From Pectobacterium betavasculorum (lineage in GTDB: Bacteria > Pseudomonadota > Gammaproteobacteria > Enterobacterales > Enterobacteriaceae): a stretch of 64,000 nucleotides of DNA. The stretch spans positions 124,001 through 188,000 of the forward strand of contig NZ_JQHM01000002.1 in assembly GCF_000749845.1 (NCBI RefSeq), written 5' to 3'. Shown in pieces: positions 43,825-53,101 of the stretch. Under the pieces are notes generated by a model, which was not told where the DNA came from, ran no database searches, and saw only the letters and a list, made by a program, of their open reading frames with translations. Every line of letters begins with the position of its first letter. Position 1 is the first letter of the stretch. Made by a program: the position numbers and the translations under genes.

Positions 43825-46800
43825 CTATTTCTGCAACAGTGCCTCAACCAGCAATGCGGAGCAGGGCGATTTCAGCAGTTGGGTATGATTGCCTTCGCTG
43901 CGCGCATACCGCAATTGAGGAAACAGCGTTTGCCATCCCTCCAGTTGCTCGTTATCTGCGTCGCAAGCCTGTATCAGATAAGGCGTAACCGCCGGTAGCC
44001 TGGCTGGAGCATATCGGGTGCGAATATTCGCCGAGAATACCCGGAAAATGCCTTCCACCACGCTTAAGCGGGTATTTTCCGGCATCAGCCCTTGTGCCAT
44101 CAGGCTACGGTGCAGCGCGACAAGCCGCTGGGAGTGCGTCATCCCGCCGAGAGAAGCGGCATCCAGGCCTAACCGGTACCCTTGCATCTCAAACAGTTCA
44201 ACCAGTTCAGTCAGCGCCTGTAGGTCGGTATACTCCCGCGCATCGCCCGTTGGAGCGTCCGAATCCGCCAGTACCAGCGACTCGACGGCAATCCCTTCCG
44301 CCTCCAGTTTCGTCGCCAGCTCGAGCGCCACCCAACCGCCAAACGAGTGCCCCAGCAGATATAGCGGACCAGAGAGCGTCTGGCGGCGAAGCGCCTGAAA
44401 GTAGTGCTCGGCAGCGGTCTCCACGCTGGAGTGGGGTACGTCATCCCCCCACAGACCGCGGGCCTGCAACCCAAGTATCGTCCAGTCACTCGCCACCGAT
44501 TTCACCAGATCAATAAAGGCGAAGACATTGTCTCCAGCGCCATGAACACACAGTAAGGTTGGGCTATTGCGTTCGCCTGTCTGTAAGGGCACTATCGGCT
44601 CATGTCCGTCGTCGCGCGCGTCTGGCACAGCGATACGCCCTTGACTGCGAGCCTGAATCGCTTCAGAAACCATTTTACCCGTTTCACGGACATAGGGCTC
44701 TGACACCAGCATCCGGTGTTCTCCGTGCAGCGAAAAGAGACGGATCGCCTCGCGAGGGAGCACCCGATCCCAACCAAGATACTGGCCGCCGTCGTTCGGC
44801 TCATCTCGCGCGATAAACAGATCGAGATTCACTGGCAGCGTGGGGACATGATATTTTACCCGCAACAAATCCAGACGGTGACGTATCCAGTTTTGGTAGT
44901 AGTCCGGCGACCAACCTGCCGGCAACATCCCCATCTTTTGCCCCAGTTGATAGTGTTCCTGCCAGCTCACCGGTCTACCCGCACGCTCAAGGCAATCCGC
45001 TCCCACGATTGCCTCAATATCGCCTCGGATAAGGAAGTCAATCATCGCTTCATCATCGCTCAGCGCGAACAGTTCATCCATCGGCACGATGTGTCCATCG
45101 CCTCGCTCTGGCAAGCGGGTATCCAGCATGCCCAGAAATTCGATTTGCTGATCCTGTCCCAACAGTTGCGCAGCAATCTCGTAAGCCAACGTACCACCGA
45201 ACGACCAACCAAGCAGCCTATAAGGCCCTTGCGGCTGGGTCGAGCGGATTATCCCTACATAGCGTGCCGCCGCGCCTTCCAGTGTTTTGAATGTCGGCAG
45301 GTTGCGATCCGGTCCCATCAGCCCATAGACAGGGATATCACTGTCAATACAGGAGGCCAGCAGCGGACCGTAGAGCATTTCAGCGCTGGCTTCTGGCACG
45401 ATAAACAGCGGACGCTGAGAACCGGAGGCGCGGAACGCTACCGCCCGCTCGTGAACATTCTGAGCGTCGCCGCGTTGTATTTTCTCAGCCAGTAGTCGCA
45501 GTTGTGGTGCAGCAAACAGCGATGATAGCGTCAGCTCAACACCCTGTTTGCGAGCCTCATTGATAAAACGTACCGCCAGCAGCGAATGGCCGCCCAACGC
45601 AAAGAAGTCATCGTGTCGACTCACCTGCTCAACGCCCAGCAGATTCTGCCAGATAACCGCCAGAATCTGCTCCTCACGCCCCTGCGGCGCTTCATAATCG
45701 CCGCGCGCCAGAGCGTACTCATCCGGCGTGGGCAGCGCCTTGTGATCCACCTTGCCGTTCACAGTCAGCGGGATCGTCTCCAGTTTCACATAAGCCGCCG
45801 GCACCATATACGCTGGCAACCGTGCGCCAAGCTGCGCTTTCAACTCCCCGGCGCTAATTTCCGCGCCGTCGCCGGCGGTGTAATAGGCAACCAACTGTTT
45901 GTCGGCCCCGCTGTTTCGCGCCGCCACGACCGCCTGCGTCACCCCATTGCACGCCTGCAAGGCCGACTCTATCTCCCCCAGCTCGATACGGAACCCGCGG
46001 ATTTTCACCTGAAAGTCGTTACGCCCCTGAAACTCCAGCGTCCCGTCGACCCGCCAGCGCGCCAGATCCCCAGTTCGGTACATCCGCGCCCCCACCTCGA
46101 CCGCAAATGGATCGCTCAGGAAACGTTCCGCCGTTTGTTCAGGCAGGTTCAGATAACCGCGGGCCACGCCGCTACCGCCGATATAAACCTCGCCCGTCAC
46201 GCCGATCGGCACCGGCTGCTTATACTCGTCCAGCAGGTAGACAGCAGTATTGGCTATCGGCCGTCCAATCGGCATGCAGGGGCTGTCGGGATCGGTCTCG
46301 TTCATCCGATAGGCCGTAGCGAAGGTCGTCGTCTCCGTCGGCCCGTAGACGTGCATGAAGTTCTGCGGCGCGCCGTGGCGTAGCGTATGGCGGATAAAGC
46401 CAAGATCCAGCGACTCGCCACCCACCAGCAGATAACGTAGGCTGGGCAGATAATCCTGCAACGCGTGCGCATACTGATTAAACAGGGCGGTGGTCATAAA
46501 GAGCATGCTGACCCGCTGCTCGCGCAACTGTGCGCCGAAAAGCCTGGCGTCCAGCACCGTGTCGCGGCTGAAGATCGCTATACTGCCGCCGTTCAACAGC
46601 GCACCCCACAGCTCCATGGTACTGGCGTCAAATGCGGGGTTAGCCAGACAGGCGATACGATCGTCAGCCCGGAAATCGGCGTAGCCGTTGTTGAGCGCCA
46701 GCTTCACCACACTGCCGTGCTGCACCATGACGCCTTTAGGCCGCCCGGTTGAACCGGAAGTGTACATAATGTAGGCCAGCGTCGATGCGTTTACCGCAGC

Positions 46801-49800
46801 CGACGTCGGCATCTCGTCCGCGTCAGAATCGGCGTCATCCCAAGGGCGCACTATATCGACGTCTAGCACGATCAGCTCCGCTGGCAGGATGCTGAAAGCG
46901 GCATGTGACGGCGTATTGGTGATTAATACCTGCGGCGTGCTGTCCGCCACGATAAAATGCAGGCGTTCCTGCGGATAGCTCGGATCCAGCGGCACATAGG
47001 TGCCGCCCGCTTTGAGGGTGGACAGGATCGCCACAATCAGATCCACACCACGCTCCAGTGCAATCGCCACCCGGCTTTCCCGCCGCACCCCGCGCTCAGC
47101 CAGCCAGCGCGCCAGCCTGTCGGCCTGTCGGTTCAGTTCGCCATAGCTCAGCCGTCGGTCACCGTCTATCAGCGCCAGAGCGTCAGGATTCGCCTTCGCC
47201 TGCGCCTCAAACAGCGAATGAATACAGGCAGTGGATGGGTAGTCGGCGCTCGTCTGGTTAAAGTCAATCAGCACCTGCCGTCGCTCCGCCTCCGGCAGCA
47301 TCGGCAGTGACCGTATCGGCTGGTCAGCATTATCCGCCATGCCGCGCAGCAGCGCCTGCCAGTACCCCAGATAACGCCGTACCGTGTCTTCATCGAACAG
47401 CGCAGTGGCATATTGCAATCGTCCTCCAATCTGTCCTTCACGTTCATAAAGCTCCAGGCTCAGGTCACATTGGGAGGTCGTCGTCTCAACAGACAGCGAC
47501 GATAGCGTCACGCCGCCCAGTTCAGCGGTGCTATCCGGCATATTTTGCAGCGTAAACATAACCTGAAAGAGCGGGCTGTACGACAGGCTGCGGGCTGGCG
47601 CAACCGCCTCCACCACCTGCTCGAACGGAATATCCGCGTGGCTCTGCGCCTCCAGCGACGCCGTCTTCACCTGCGCCAGCAGCGCACCGGTATCCGGCGA
47701 CGCCGACAGATCCACCCGCAGCGCCTGGGTATTGACGAACATCCCAATCAGCGATTCGATCTCGCGCCGCCCGCGCCCGGCCACCGGCGTGCCGATCACC
47801 ACCTCATCCTGCCCGGACAGCCGGCTCATCAGCAGTGACCAGCCGGCCAGCAGCGTCATGAACAGCGTGCAGCCGTGACGCCGGCTCAGCGTCTTCAGTC
47901 TGTCGGTCAGTTCCCTGTCCAGCCTCGCCTCAATCTGCGCCCCGGCATAGCGTTGCACCGGGGGCCGCGGCCGGTCCGTCGGCAGCGTCAGGCACGCCGG
48001 AATACCGCGCAACTGTTCGACCCAGTAGCGCTGTTGCGCCTGCAACACCTCAGCCTGCACATGCCGGTGCTGCCAGGCCGCATAGTCACCGTACTGAATC
48101 TCCAGCGGCGGCAGCGGATCGGGATCGCCCGCGCTGAACGCCTGATACAGCGTCCCCAGCTCCCGCATCAACACCCCGACGGACCAGCCGTCGGCGATAA
48201 CATGGTGCAGCGCCAGCCGCAGCCAGTGCTCGTCATCGCTTATCCGCACCAGTTCGCCCTGCGCCAGCGGGCCGCGTGTCAGATCGAACACCGGCGCAAA
48301 CGGCGCAGGCGTTCCGACGCCCGTGGCATCGCACAGCCGCAGCGGAAAACCGCGATCGGCCGGCTCCACTACCTGCACCGGCGCGCCCTCCCGGCTGTCG
48401 ATATGGGTGCGCAGCGCCGCATGACGCGCCACGATCCGATCCAGCGCCTGACGCAGCGCCGCGACGTCCAGTTTTCCGCACAACCGGAACCCGCCCGCTA
48501 TCACATAGGCGGCACCGGCTGCTTCGTCCATCTGCGCCAGGAACCACAGCCGCTGCTGAGCCAGCGACAGCGGCGGCATCTCGCCCGCCGCCAGCGGTTC
48601 AATGGCCGACAACGCGCCCTTCCCGGCCGTGCCGAGCGAGGCCGCCATATCCTTGAGAGCCGGACGGGCAAACAGTTCCGCCAGCGGCAGCTCACGGTTT
48701 AACTCACTGCGAATGCGCGAAATGAGCTGTACCGCCAGCAGTGAATGACCGCCGAGCGCGAAGAAATCGTCCTGCCGGCCCACCGTCTCCAATGCCAATA
48801 ATTCCTGCCAGATCCCGGCAAGCACGACCTCTTCACGCCCCTGTGGAGCCGTATAAGCCTGCCGAGAAAAGGCCTCTTCCCCCGGCTCCGGCAACGCTTT
48901 ACTGTCCACCTTGCCGTTCGGTGTCAGCGGAATCTGCGCCAGCACGACATAGGCCGCCGGCACCATATATGCCGGCAACCGCTCGCTAAGGTGTTCTTTA
49001 AGTGCTTCGATATCAATGCAGCCCTCATCCTCCTGAGGAACGCAGTACGCCACCAGCCGCTTATCCTGCGCCGCACCGCGCGCCATCACGATCGCCTGCT
49101 TGATGTCATCACAAGCCTGTAGCACGGACGCTATTTCGCCCAGTTCGATACGAAAGCCGCGGATCTTCACCTGAGAATCATTGCGCCCCAGATAATCAAT
49201 CGTACCGTCAGCGCACCAGCGCCCCAGATCGCCCGTACGGTACATCCGTTCTCCTTCTCCAGCGAAGGGGTCGTCAAGGAAACGCTCGGCGGTCAGGTCA
49301 GGCCGGTTGAGATAACCCCGCGCAACCCCGGCTCCGCCAACGTACAGCTCTCCCGCCACCCCTATCGGCGCCGGCATCCCGCTCGCATCCAGAATATATA
49401 ACCGCAGGTCTGCCAGTTGGCGTCCCACCGGGCTTTCCCCGCTCCGCTCCGCGTCGCGTTCATCCAGCAGAGCACGGGTAACGTGCACCGTGGTTTCGGT
49501 AATACCGTACATGTTGACCAACTGCGTGCGGCAACCGACGTTCTGCCGATACCAGGGCGCTAACGCCGCCACATCCAGCGCCTCGCCGCCGAAAATAACC
49601 CAGCGCAGGGCATGCCTTTCCCCGCTTTCCGCCTGCGCCGCCGTAAGCTGACGGAACACGCTCGGCGTCTGGTTAAGCACCGTCACGCCTTCTTCGCACA
49701 CCAGACGGTAAAGTGCCTGCGGCGAGCGCGCGGTCAGTTGCGGCACCACCACCAGACGCCCGCCGTGCAGCAGCGCTCCCCAGATTTCCCATACGGAGAA

Positions 49801-51834
49801 GTCAAAGGCATAGGAGTGAAACAGCGTCCAGACGTCCTGTTCGTCGAACCGGAATGTTTCCTGCGTTGCCGCCAGCAGGCGCGTTACGTTGCGGTGCTCC
49901 ACCATCACCCCTTTGGGTCGGCCGGTAGAGCCGGAGGTATAGATAATATAGGCCAGATGGTTCGCCGCCAGCCCCAGCCGCGCCGGGCTGATATTCGCCG
50001 AAGGGCACTGCTCCCAGGGCCGCGATTCCGCATCCAGCACAATCAGGCCAAGCCCCTGAGGCAGTTCGCCCAGTTGCGGCAGGAGCGCCCGTGTGGTGAT
50101 CAACACCGCCGGTTCGCTGTCTTCCAGCATGTACTGCAACCGCTCCTGCGGATAGCTGGGATCCAGCGGCACGTAGCCGCCGCCGGCCTTCAACGTCGCC
50201 AGAATGGCGACGGGCAACTCGCAGCTGCGTTCAAGCGCGATCGCCACACGGCTGTCCGGGCGTATGCCTAGCTCGATCAGCCAGTGCGCAAGCTGATTGG
50301 CGCGGGCGTTCAGTTCGCCGTAGCGCAGCGACTGCGCCTGACAAACCACCGCCGTGGCATCCGGCCGCGCCTGCGCCTGCGCTTCAAATTGTTCATGGAT
50401 ACAATGCGTTGACGGATAGGTGCTCTGCGCGGCACCCCACTGCATGAGCGTGTCACGCTCTTGAGGCGATAGCAGTTCGTAATCGCCCACTTTTCTAGGC
50501 AGATTATCTTCGGCGATCGCGAAAAAGTACATCAGGCGGCGAAGGTGACATGCTAAATCATCTTCATCGTACAGGGAGGCGTTGCCCGTCAGGCACAGCT
50601 CCAGGCCATGGGTTGTGCCACGATCGAGTACCGTGATCATAAGATCATCCGACGGGCCAAGCGCCAAATTGTGCACGGCGACTCCCGCATCGCCAAAACG
50701 TATGTCGTCGTACTGGAAAGGAATGATGTTGATCGAGGTGGAGTACAGCGGACTGCCCTGAGCGATCAAGCCCAGATCGGCGCTAATGGATTCGCCACGA
50801 TAGCGCTGGTGCCTCCCGGCACCATATAACACGCTTTTCGTCTGACTAAGGCACTCTGCGATACCGTCGTCGTCCGACAGCCGCAGACGCAGCGGCAACA
50901 CATTGCTGACCATACCCGGAAAGCGGCGAAAATTGCTACCGGAGCGTGCCGTCATCGGCAGCCCCAGCAACAGATCGTCCTGGCTCGTTATTCTCTTAAG
51001 ATAAATGGCTATCAGGCTAATCAGTAACTGTGGTAAGGCCACGCCATGCCGGCTGGCAATATCCCGCAATTGAAGATGGCTGTGTTGCGGTAAGTATTGC
51101 TGCCGACGGACAATATCGGAACACGTCGCTTGCCTCTGCGCCAAACTTACCGGAGCTGGTTGGTCGATAAGCTGTTTCATCCAGTATTGACGGTCCTGCT
51201 CATAGCGCGTTGATGCTTCATACGCGTTATTGGCGTCCAGCACGTCCGTCAGGGAGGCAAAAGAATCGCCACGGGGATGATTGCCTGCCAGAAGATCGGA
51301 ATAGACTTCAGCCATACGCCGTACGAGCAAAGCCGCACCATACCCATCAAGAATAGCGTGATGATAACTGTGGTAGAAAAAAAATCGTTCGGGTGCCAAT
51401 TGAAGAAGGGCGAATGAGAAAAGCGGACCGCGCGACAGATTAAAGGGAGTATTTTGATCGTTTCGCATCCATCGCTCTGCCGCCGCTGTGGAATCAGATT
51501 CTTGACTAAAATCAAGCAGCGGGAAAGTCCAGTCGGACGGCAGATCGAGACGCTGGCAGGGGCCTTCTGGCGTATTATGCAAGGTCATCCGCAGAGACGG
51601 TGCTTCTTCAACGACAATTCTGGCCGCTTTTTCAAATATCGCCGTATCCAGAGGGCTAAGGATTTCAAGATATTCAGCGGCTTTGAATACCTGGGGTTTA
51701 GCGCTGTGGTTTAGGTGTTGGGCGAACCACATCCCCCGCTGCGCGGAAGATAAGGGGAAAATAAGGTCGCATTGCGCATTTTCCCTATTACCCACTGGTT
51801 GCAGATTACACAAAAGTGCCTTTTTATCAGACAT
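43825..51834 (-). CDS. Two-module NRPS (C-A-T-C-A-T-TE-TE), predicted Thr and Ile/aliphatic
   Basis: 2669 residues; GGGAGGGAATCCT precedes the ATG. C1 (about 20-450; HHAILDG near 157) starts the protein, so the first donor is an external acyl group. A1 (about 465-985; TSGSTGRPKG) has specificity residues D-F-W-N-I-G-M-V-H-K, the established threonine code. T1 Ser1031 (GGHSLL). C2 (about 1085-1525; HHVIADG near 1210). A2 (about 1535-2035) reads D-A-M-F-L-G-V-T-F-K, close to isoleucine codes. T2 Ser2084. TE1 (Ser2211, GWSFGG) and TE2 (Ser2497, GHSFGG). No epimerisation domain and no MbtH nearby. Convergent with cfa8. The C2 region is much richer in GC than cfa genes. Confidence 0.95.
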   Translation of the reverse strand: MSDKKALLCNLQPVGNRENAQCDLIFPLSSAQRGMWFAQHLNHSAKPQVFKAAEYLEILSPLDTAIFEKAARIVVEEAPSLRMTLHNTPEGPCQRLDLPSDWTFPLLDFSQESDSTAAAERWMRNDQNTPFNLSRGPLFSFALLQLAPERFFFYHSYHHAILDGYGAALLVRRMAEVYSDLLAGNHPRGDSFASLTDVLDANNAYEASTRYEQDRQYWMKQLIDQPAPVSLAQRQATCSDIVRRQQYLPQHSHLQLRDIASRHGVALPQLLISLIAIYLKRITSQDDLLLGLPMTARSGSNFRRFPGMVSNVLPLRLRLSDDDGIAECLSQTKSVLYGAGRHQRYRGESISADLGLIAQGSPLYSTSINIIPFQYDDIRFGDAGVAVHNLALGPSDDLMITVLDRGTTHGLELCLTGNASLYDEDDLACHLRRLMYFFAIAEDNLPRKVGDYELLSPQERDTLMQWGAAQSTYPSTHCIHEQFEAQAQARPDATAVVCQAQSLRYGELNARANQLAHWLIELGIRPDSRVAIALERSCELPVAILATLKAGGGYVPLDPSYPQERLQYMLEDSEPAVLITTRALLPQLGELPQGLGLIVLDAESRPWEQCPSANISPARLGLAANHLAYIIYTSGSTGRPKGVMVEHRNVTRLLAATQETFRFDEQDVWTLFHSYAFDFSVWEIWGALLHGGRLVVVPQLTARSPQALYRLVCEEGVTVLNQTPSVFRQLTAAQAESGERHALRWVIFGGEALDVAALAPWYRQNVGCRTQLVNMYGITETTVHVTRALLDERDAERSGESPVGRQLADLRLYILDASGMPAPIGVAGELYVGGAGVARGYLNRPDLTAERFLDDPFAGEGERMYRTGDLGRWCADGTIDYLGRNDSQVKIRGFRIELGEIASVLQACDDIKQAIVMARGAAQDKRLVAYCVPQEDEGCIDIEALKEHLSERLPAYMVPAAYVVLAQIPLTPNGKVDSKALPEPGEEAFSRQAYTAPQGREEVVLAGIWQELLALETVGRQDDFFALGGHSLLAVQLISRIRSELNRELPLAELFARPALKDMAASLGTAGKGALSAIEPLAAGEMPPLSLAQQRLWFLAQMDEAAGAAYVIAGGFRLCGKLDVAALRQALDRIVARHAALRTHIDSREGAPVQVVEPADRGFPLRLCDATGVGTPAPFAPVFDLTRGPLAQGELVRISDDEHWLRLALHHVIADGWSVGVLMRELGTLYQAFSAGDPDPLPPLEIQYGDYAAWQHRHVQAEVLQAQQRYWVEQLRGIPACLTLPTDRPRPPVQRYAGAQIEARLDRELTDRLKTLSRRHGCTLFMTLLAGWSLLMSRLSGQDEVVIGTPVAGRGRREIESLIGMFVNTQALRVDLSASPDTGALLAQVKTASLEAQSHADIPFEQVVEAVAPARSLSYSPLFQVMFTLQNMPDSTAELGGVTLSSLSVETTTSQCDLSLELYEREGQIGGRLQYATALFDEDTVRRYLGYWQALLRGMADNADQPIRSLPMLPEAERRQVLIDFNQTSADYPSTACIHSLFEAQAKANPDALALIDGDRRLSYGELNRQADRLARWLAERGVRRESRVAIALERGVDLIVAILSTLKAGGTYVPLDPSYPQERLHFIVADSTPQVLITNTPSHAAFSILPAELIVLDVDIVRPWDDADSDADEMPTSAAVNASTLAYIMYTSGSTGRPKGVMVQHGSVVKLALNNGYADFRADDRIACLANPAFDASTMELWGALLNGGSIAIFSRDTVLDARLFGAQLREQRVSMLFMTTALFNQYAHALQDYLPSLRYLLVGGESLDLGFIRHTLRHGAPQNFMHVYGPTETTTFATAYRMNETDPDSPCMPIGRPIANTAVYLLDEYKQPVPIGVTGEVYIGGSGVARGYLNLPEQTAERFLSDPFAVEVGARMYRTGDLARWRVDGTLEFQGRNDFQVKIRGFRIELGEIESALQACNGVTQAVVAARNSGADKQLVAYYTAGDGAEISAGELKAQLGARLPAYMVPAAYVKLETIPLTVNGKVDHKALPTPDEYALARGDYEAPQGREEQILAVIWQNLLGVEQVSRHDDFFALGGHSLLAVRFINEARKQGVELTLSSLFAAPQLRLLAEKIQRGDAQNVHERAVAFRASGSQRPLFIVPEASAEMLYGPLLASCIDSDIPVYGLMGPDRNLPTFKTLEGAAARYVGIIRSTQPQGPYRLLGWSFGGTLAYEIAAQLLGQDQQIEFLGMLDTRLPERGDGHIVPMDELFALSDDEAMIDFLIRGDIEAIVGADCLERAGRPVSWQEHYQLGQKMGMLPAGWSPDYYQNWIRHRLDLLRVKYHVPTLPVNLDLFIARDEPNDGGQYLGWDRVLPREAIRLFSLHGEHRMLVSEPYVRETGKMVSEAIQARSQGRIAVPDARDDGHEPIVPLQTGERNSPTLLCVHGAGDNVFAFIDLVKSVASDWTILGLQARGLWGDDVPHSSVETAAEHYFQALRRQTLSGPLYLLGHSFGGWVALELATKLEAEGIAVESLVLADSDAPTGDAREYTDLQALTELVELFEMQGYRLGLDAASLGGMTHSQRLVALHRSLMAQGLMPENTRLSVVEGIFRVFSANIRTRYAPARLPAVTPYLIQACDADNEQLEGWQTLFPQLRYARSEGNHTQLLKSPCSALLVEALLQK

Positions 51835-52145
51835 AGGATTCCCTCCCTGTTTGGCGTATTTAATCAGAGATTAATATTTATCGCTTTGAATATAATTAGC
51901 ATGTTAATACTTATTGAATATGGTTAGTATATTAATATTTCAACTAACACTTCCCTTATTTAACTGCCATTCTTCCACATCATGAAAACGTTGACTTTAC
52001 TATCCATCCACTACCTAAAAGATTCATAACATAGTGATTTTAGCAAAGTATAAGTGAAATTAATCATGATAGATATAGGAATAGAAATACAGCCATAGCG
52101 TTAAAGTGAAAACAAAAAATGTCAACCGATCATTAAGAAATAATT
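51835..52145. promoter_or_regulatory. AT-rich NRPS upstream region with tandem imperfect repeat
   Basis: Two 28-bp units in tandem from 51886: TTGAATATAATTAGCATGTTAATACT and TTGAATATGGTTAGTATATTAATATT type sequences (each broken here for reading: TTGAATATAATTAGC / TTGAATATGGTTAGT). They lie 50-110 bp before the NRPS start, suited to a promoter or regulator site. No gene seen in the stretch. Confidence 0.4.
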
Positions 52146-52470
52146 TTAAAATAGCAAAATAATAAATAATGAGAAATAATAATAGTTCGATTTATAATTA
52201 ATGTAGGCGTCACATACAGACCGTATTAAAGCCAAGACGGAGGTAAGATCCACGCCGTTAAGACTACAGTTACCAATCAGTGAGTACAGAACAGCGGTAT
52301 GCTCATCACCTTCGTCTAAACCAGCGAGCAATTAGTTTTTCCGGCGCAGGGCGTTCTCCGCGATATTATTGTCTATCTCTGCCCAGCCGTTAATACAACA
52401 AGTTCAGAGCATCCAACTGCTTCAGCAGGTACATGAACGCCTTCGCTATATCTGAGTGTCGTGTAGTCCC
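52146..52470 (-). mobile_element. IS66-family TnpC C-terminal remnant
   Basis: Minus strand, in pieces separated by frameshifts: IAKAFMYLLKQLDALN, then EIDNNIAENALRRKN, then LLAGLDEGDEHTAVLYSLIG and NCSLNGVDL. These follow the conserved end of IS66 transposases. The gene is decayed and lacks its N-terminal part. It sits between the NRPS promoter region and the right direct repeat. Confidence 0.8.
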
Positions 52471-52475
52471 GCAAT

Positions 52476-52617
52476 GGTATTAGTCAATGCAACCGCTCCG
52501 AAACTCGGCTCAAGCGTTTCTCATCATGAGAAACTCACGACTGCAAACAGTCATTGAATGACTAATAACCAATCCTTCATCAGACATAATCATTAATAAA
52601 TAATGATTATGTCTGAT
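52476..52617 (+). pseudogene. Duplicated 3' end of cfa8 (right direct repeat)
   Basis: In frame VLVNATAPKLGSSVSHHEKL TTANSH stop, against the cfa8 end VLVNATAPKLGSSISHEEKL TTANSH stop. Only about 28 codons remain, followed by the related hairpin. The few differences preserve the reading frame. It is in the same orientation as cfa8, 8.9 kb away, beyond the NRPS and IS66 remnant. Confidence 0.9.
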
Positions 52618-52619
52618 GA
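52577..52619. terminator. Terminator hairpin of the duplicated cfa8 end
   Basis: TCATCAGACATAATCATTA-ATAAA-TAATGATTATGTCTGATGA, a perfect 19-bp stem with the same 5-nt loop as the copy after cfa8, with one A-T pair replaced by C-G on both arms. Confidence 0.7.
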
Positions 52620-52890
52620 GGGATATTACAGGCAGTAATTGGTAGCTCAGTCATAAACTCTGGGAAAAAATCTCTGCTCTTATTCTGGAACACAAAAATC
52701 ATCGCTCGCTGAGTGCGCATCGTAAACGTGTTAATAGTCGTGCCGTAATGATCGCAATCTTCTCTGTGCCAGGACAAGCTGACAATGGAATGCGCTCAAC
52801 GGCACTGGAATAGTTAATCAAGCTCTGCCGATCGTCGGTTTCAGGAGTAGTTCACTGTAGATTTTTTTGAGCAATTCTAGCAGCTAAACG
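52620..52890. other. Intergenic debris
   Basis: No intact gene. Scattered open frames without ribosome-binding sites; composition consistent with decayed mobile DNA. No family recognised. Confidence 0.3.
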
Positions 52891-53082
52891 TTACCGACTA
52901 ATCATGGTTGTCGATGGCTGAGTATTCGAGCCGCTGGCGCTGAAGTTCTGCTTTCGCAGGTTTTCCGATACCGGCAGCTCATCAGCAAGGCGTGGCGCAC
53001 CATAGCGCGGTTTTGCCTCAGTGAGTGCTTTACGGACAGCCTCATCACAAATGAGCCGGAACTGCTTATTATTCGGGTTCAC
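52891..53082 (-). mobile_element. IS3-family transposase remnant
   Basis: NKQFRLICDEAVRKALTEAK PRYGAPRLADEL is the start of the IS3-family OrfB domain; it then jumps straight to PVSENLRKQNFSASG, a motif normally some 30-40 residues further on, showing an internal deletion. The integrase catalytic part is missing. Confidence 0.75.
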
Positions 53083-53101
53083 ATACCCTGTACATTACCC
53101 A

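Noticed and set aside
44716..49000. Long plus-strand open frames opposite the NRPS
   Set aside because: Antisense shadows of a GC-rich gene; Arg/His/Pro-rich with no recognisable domains.
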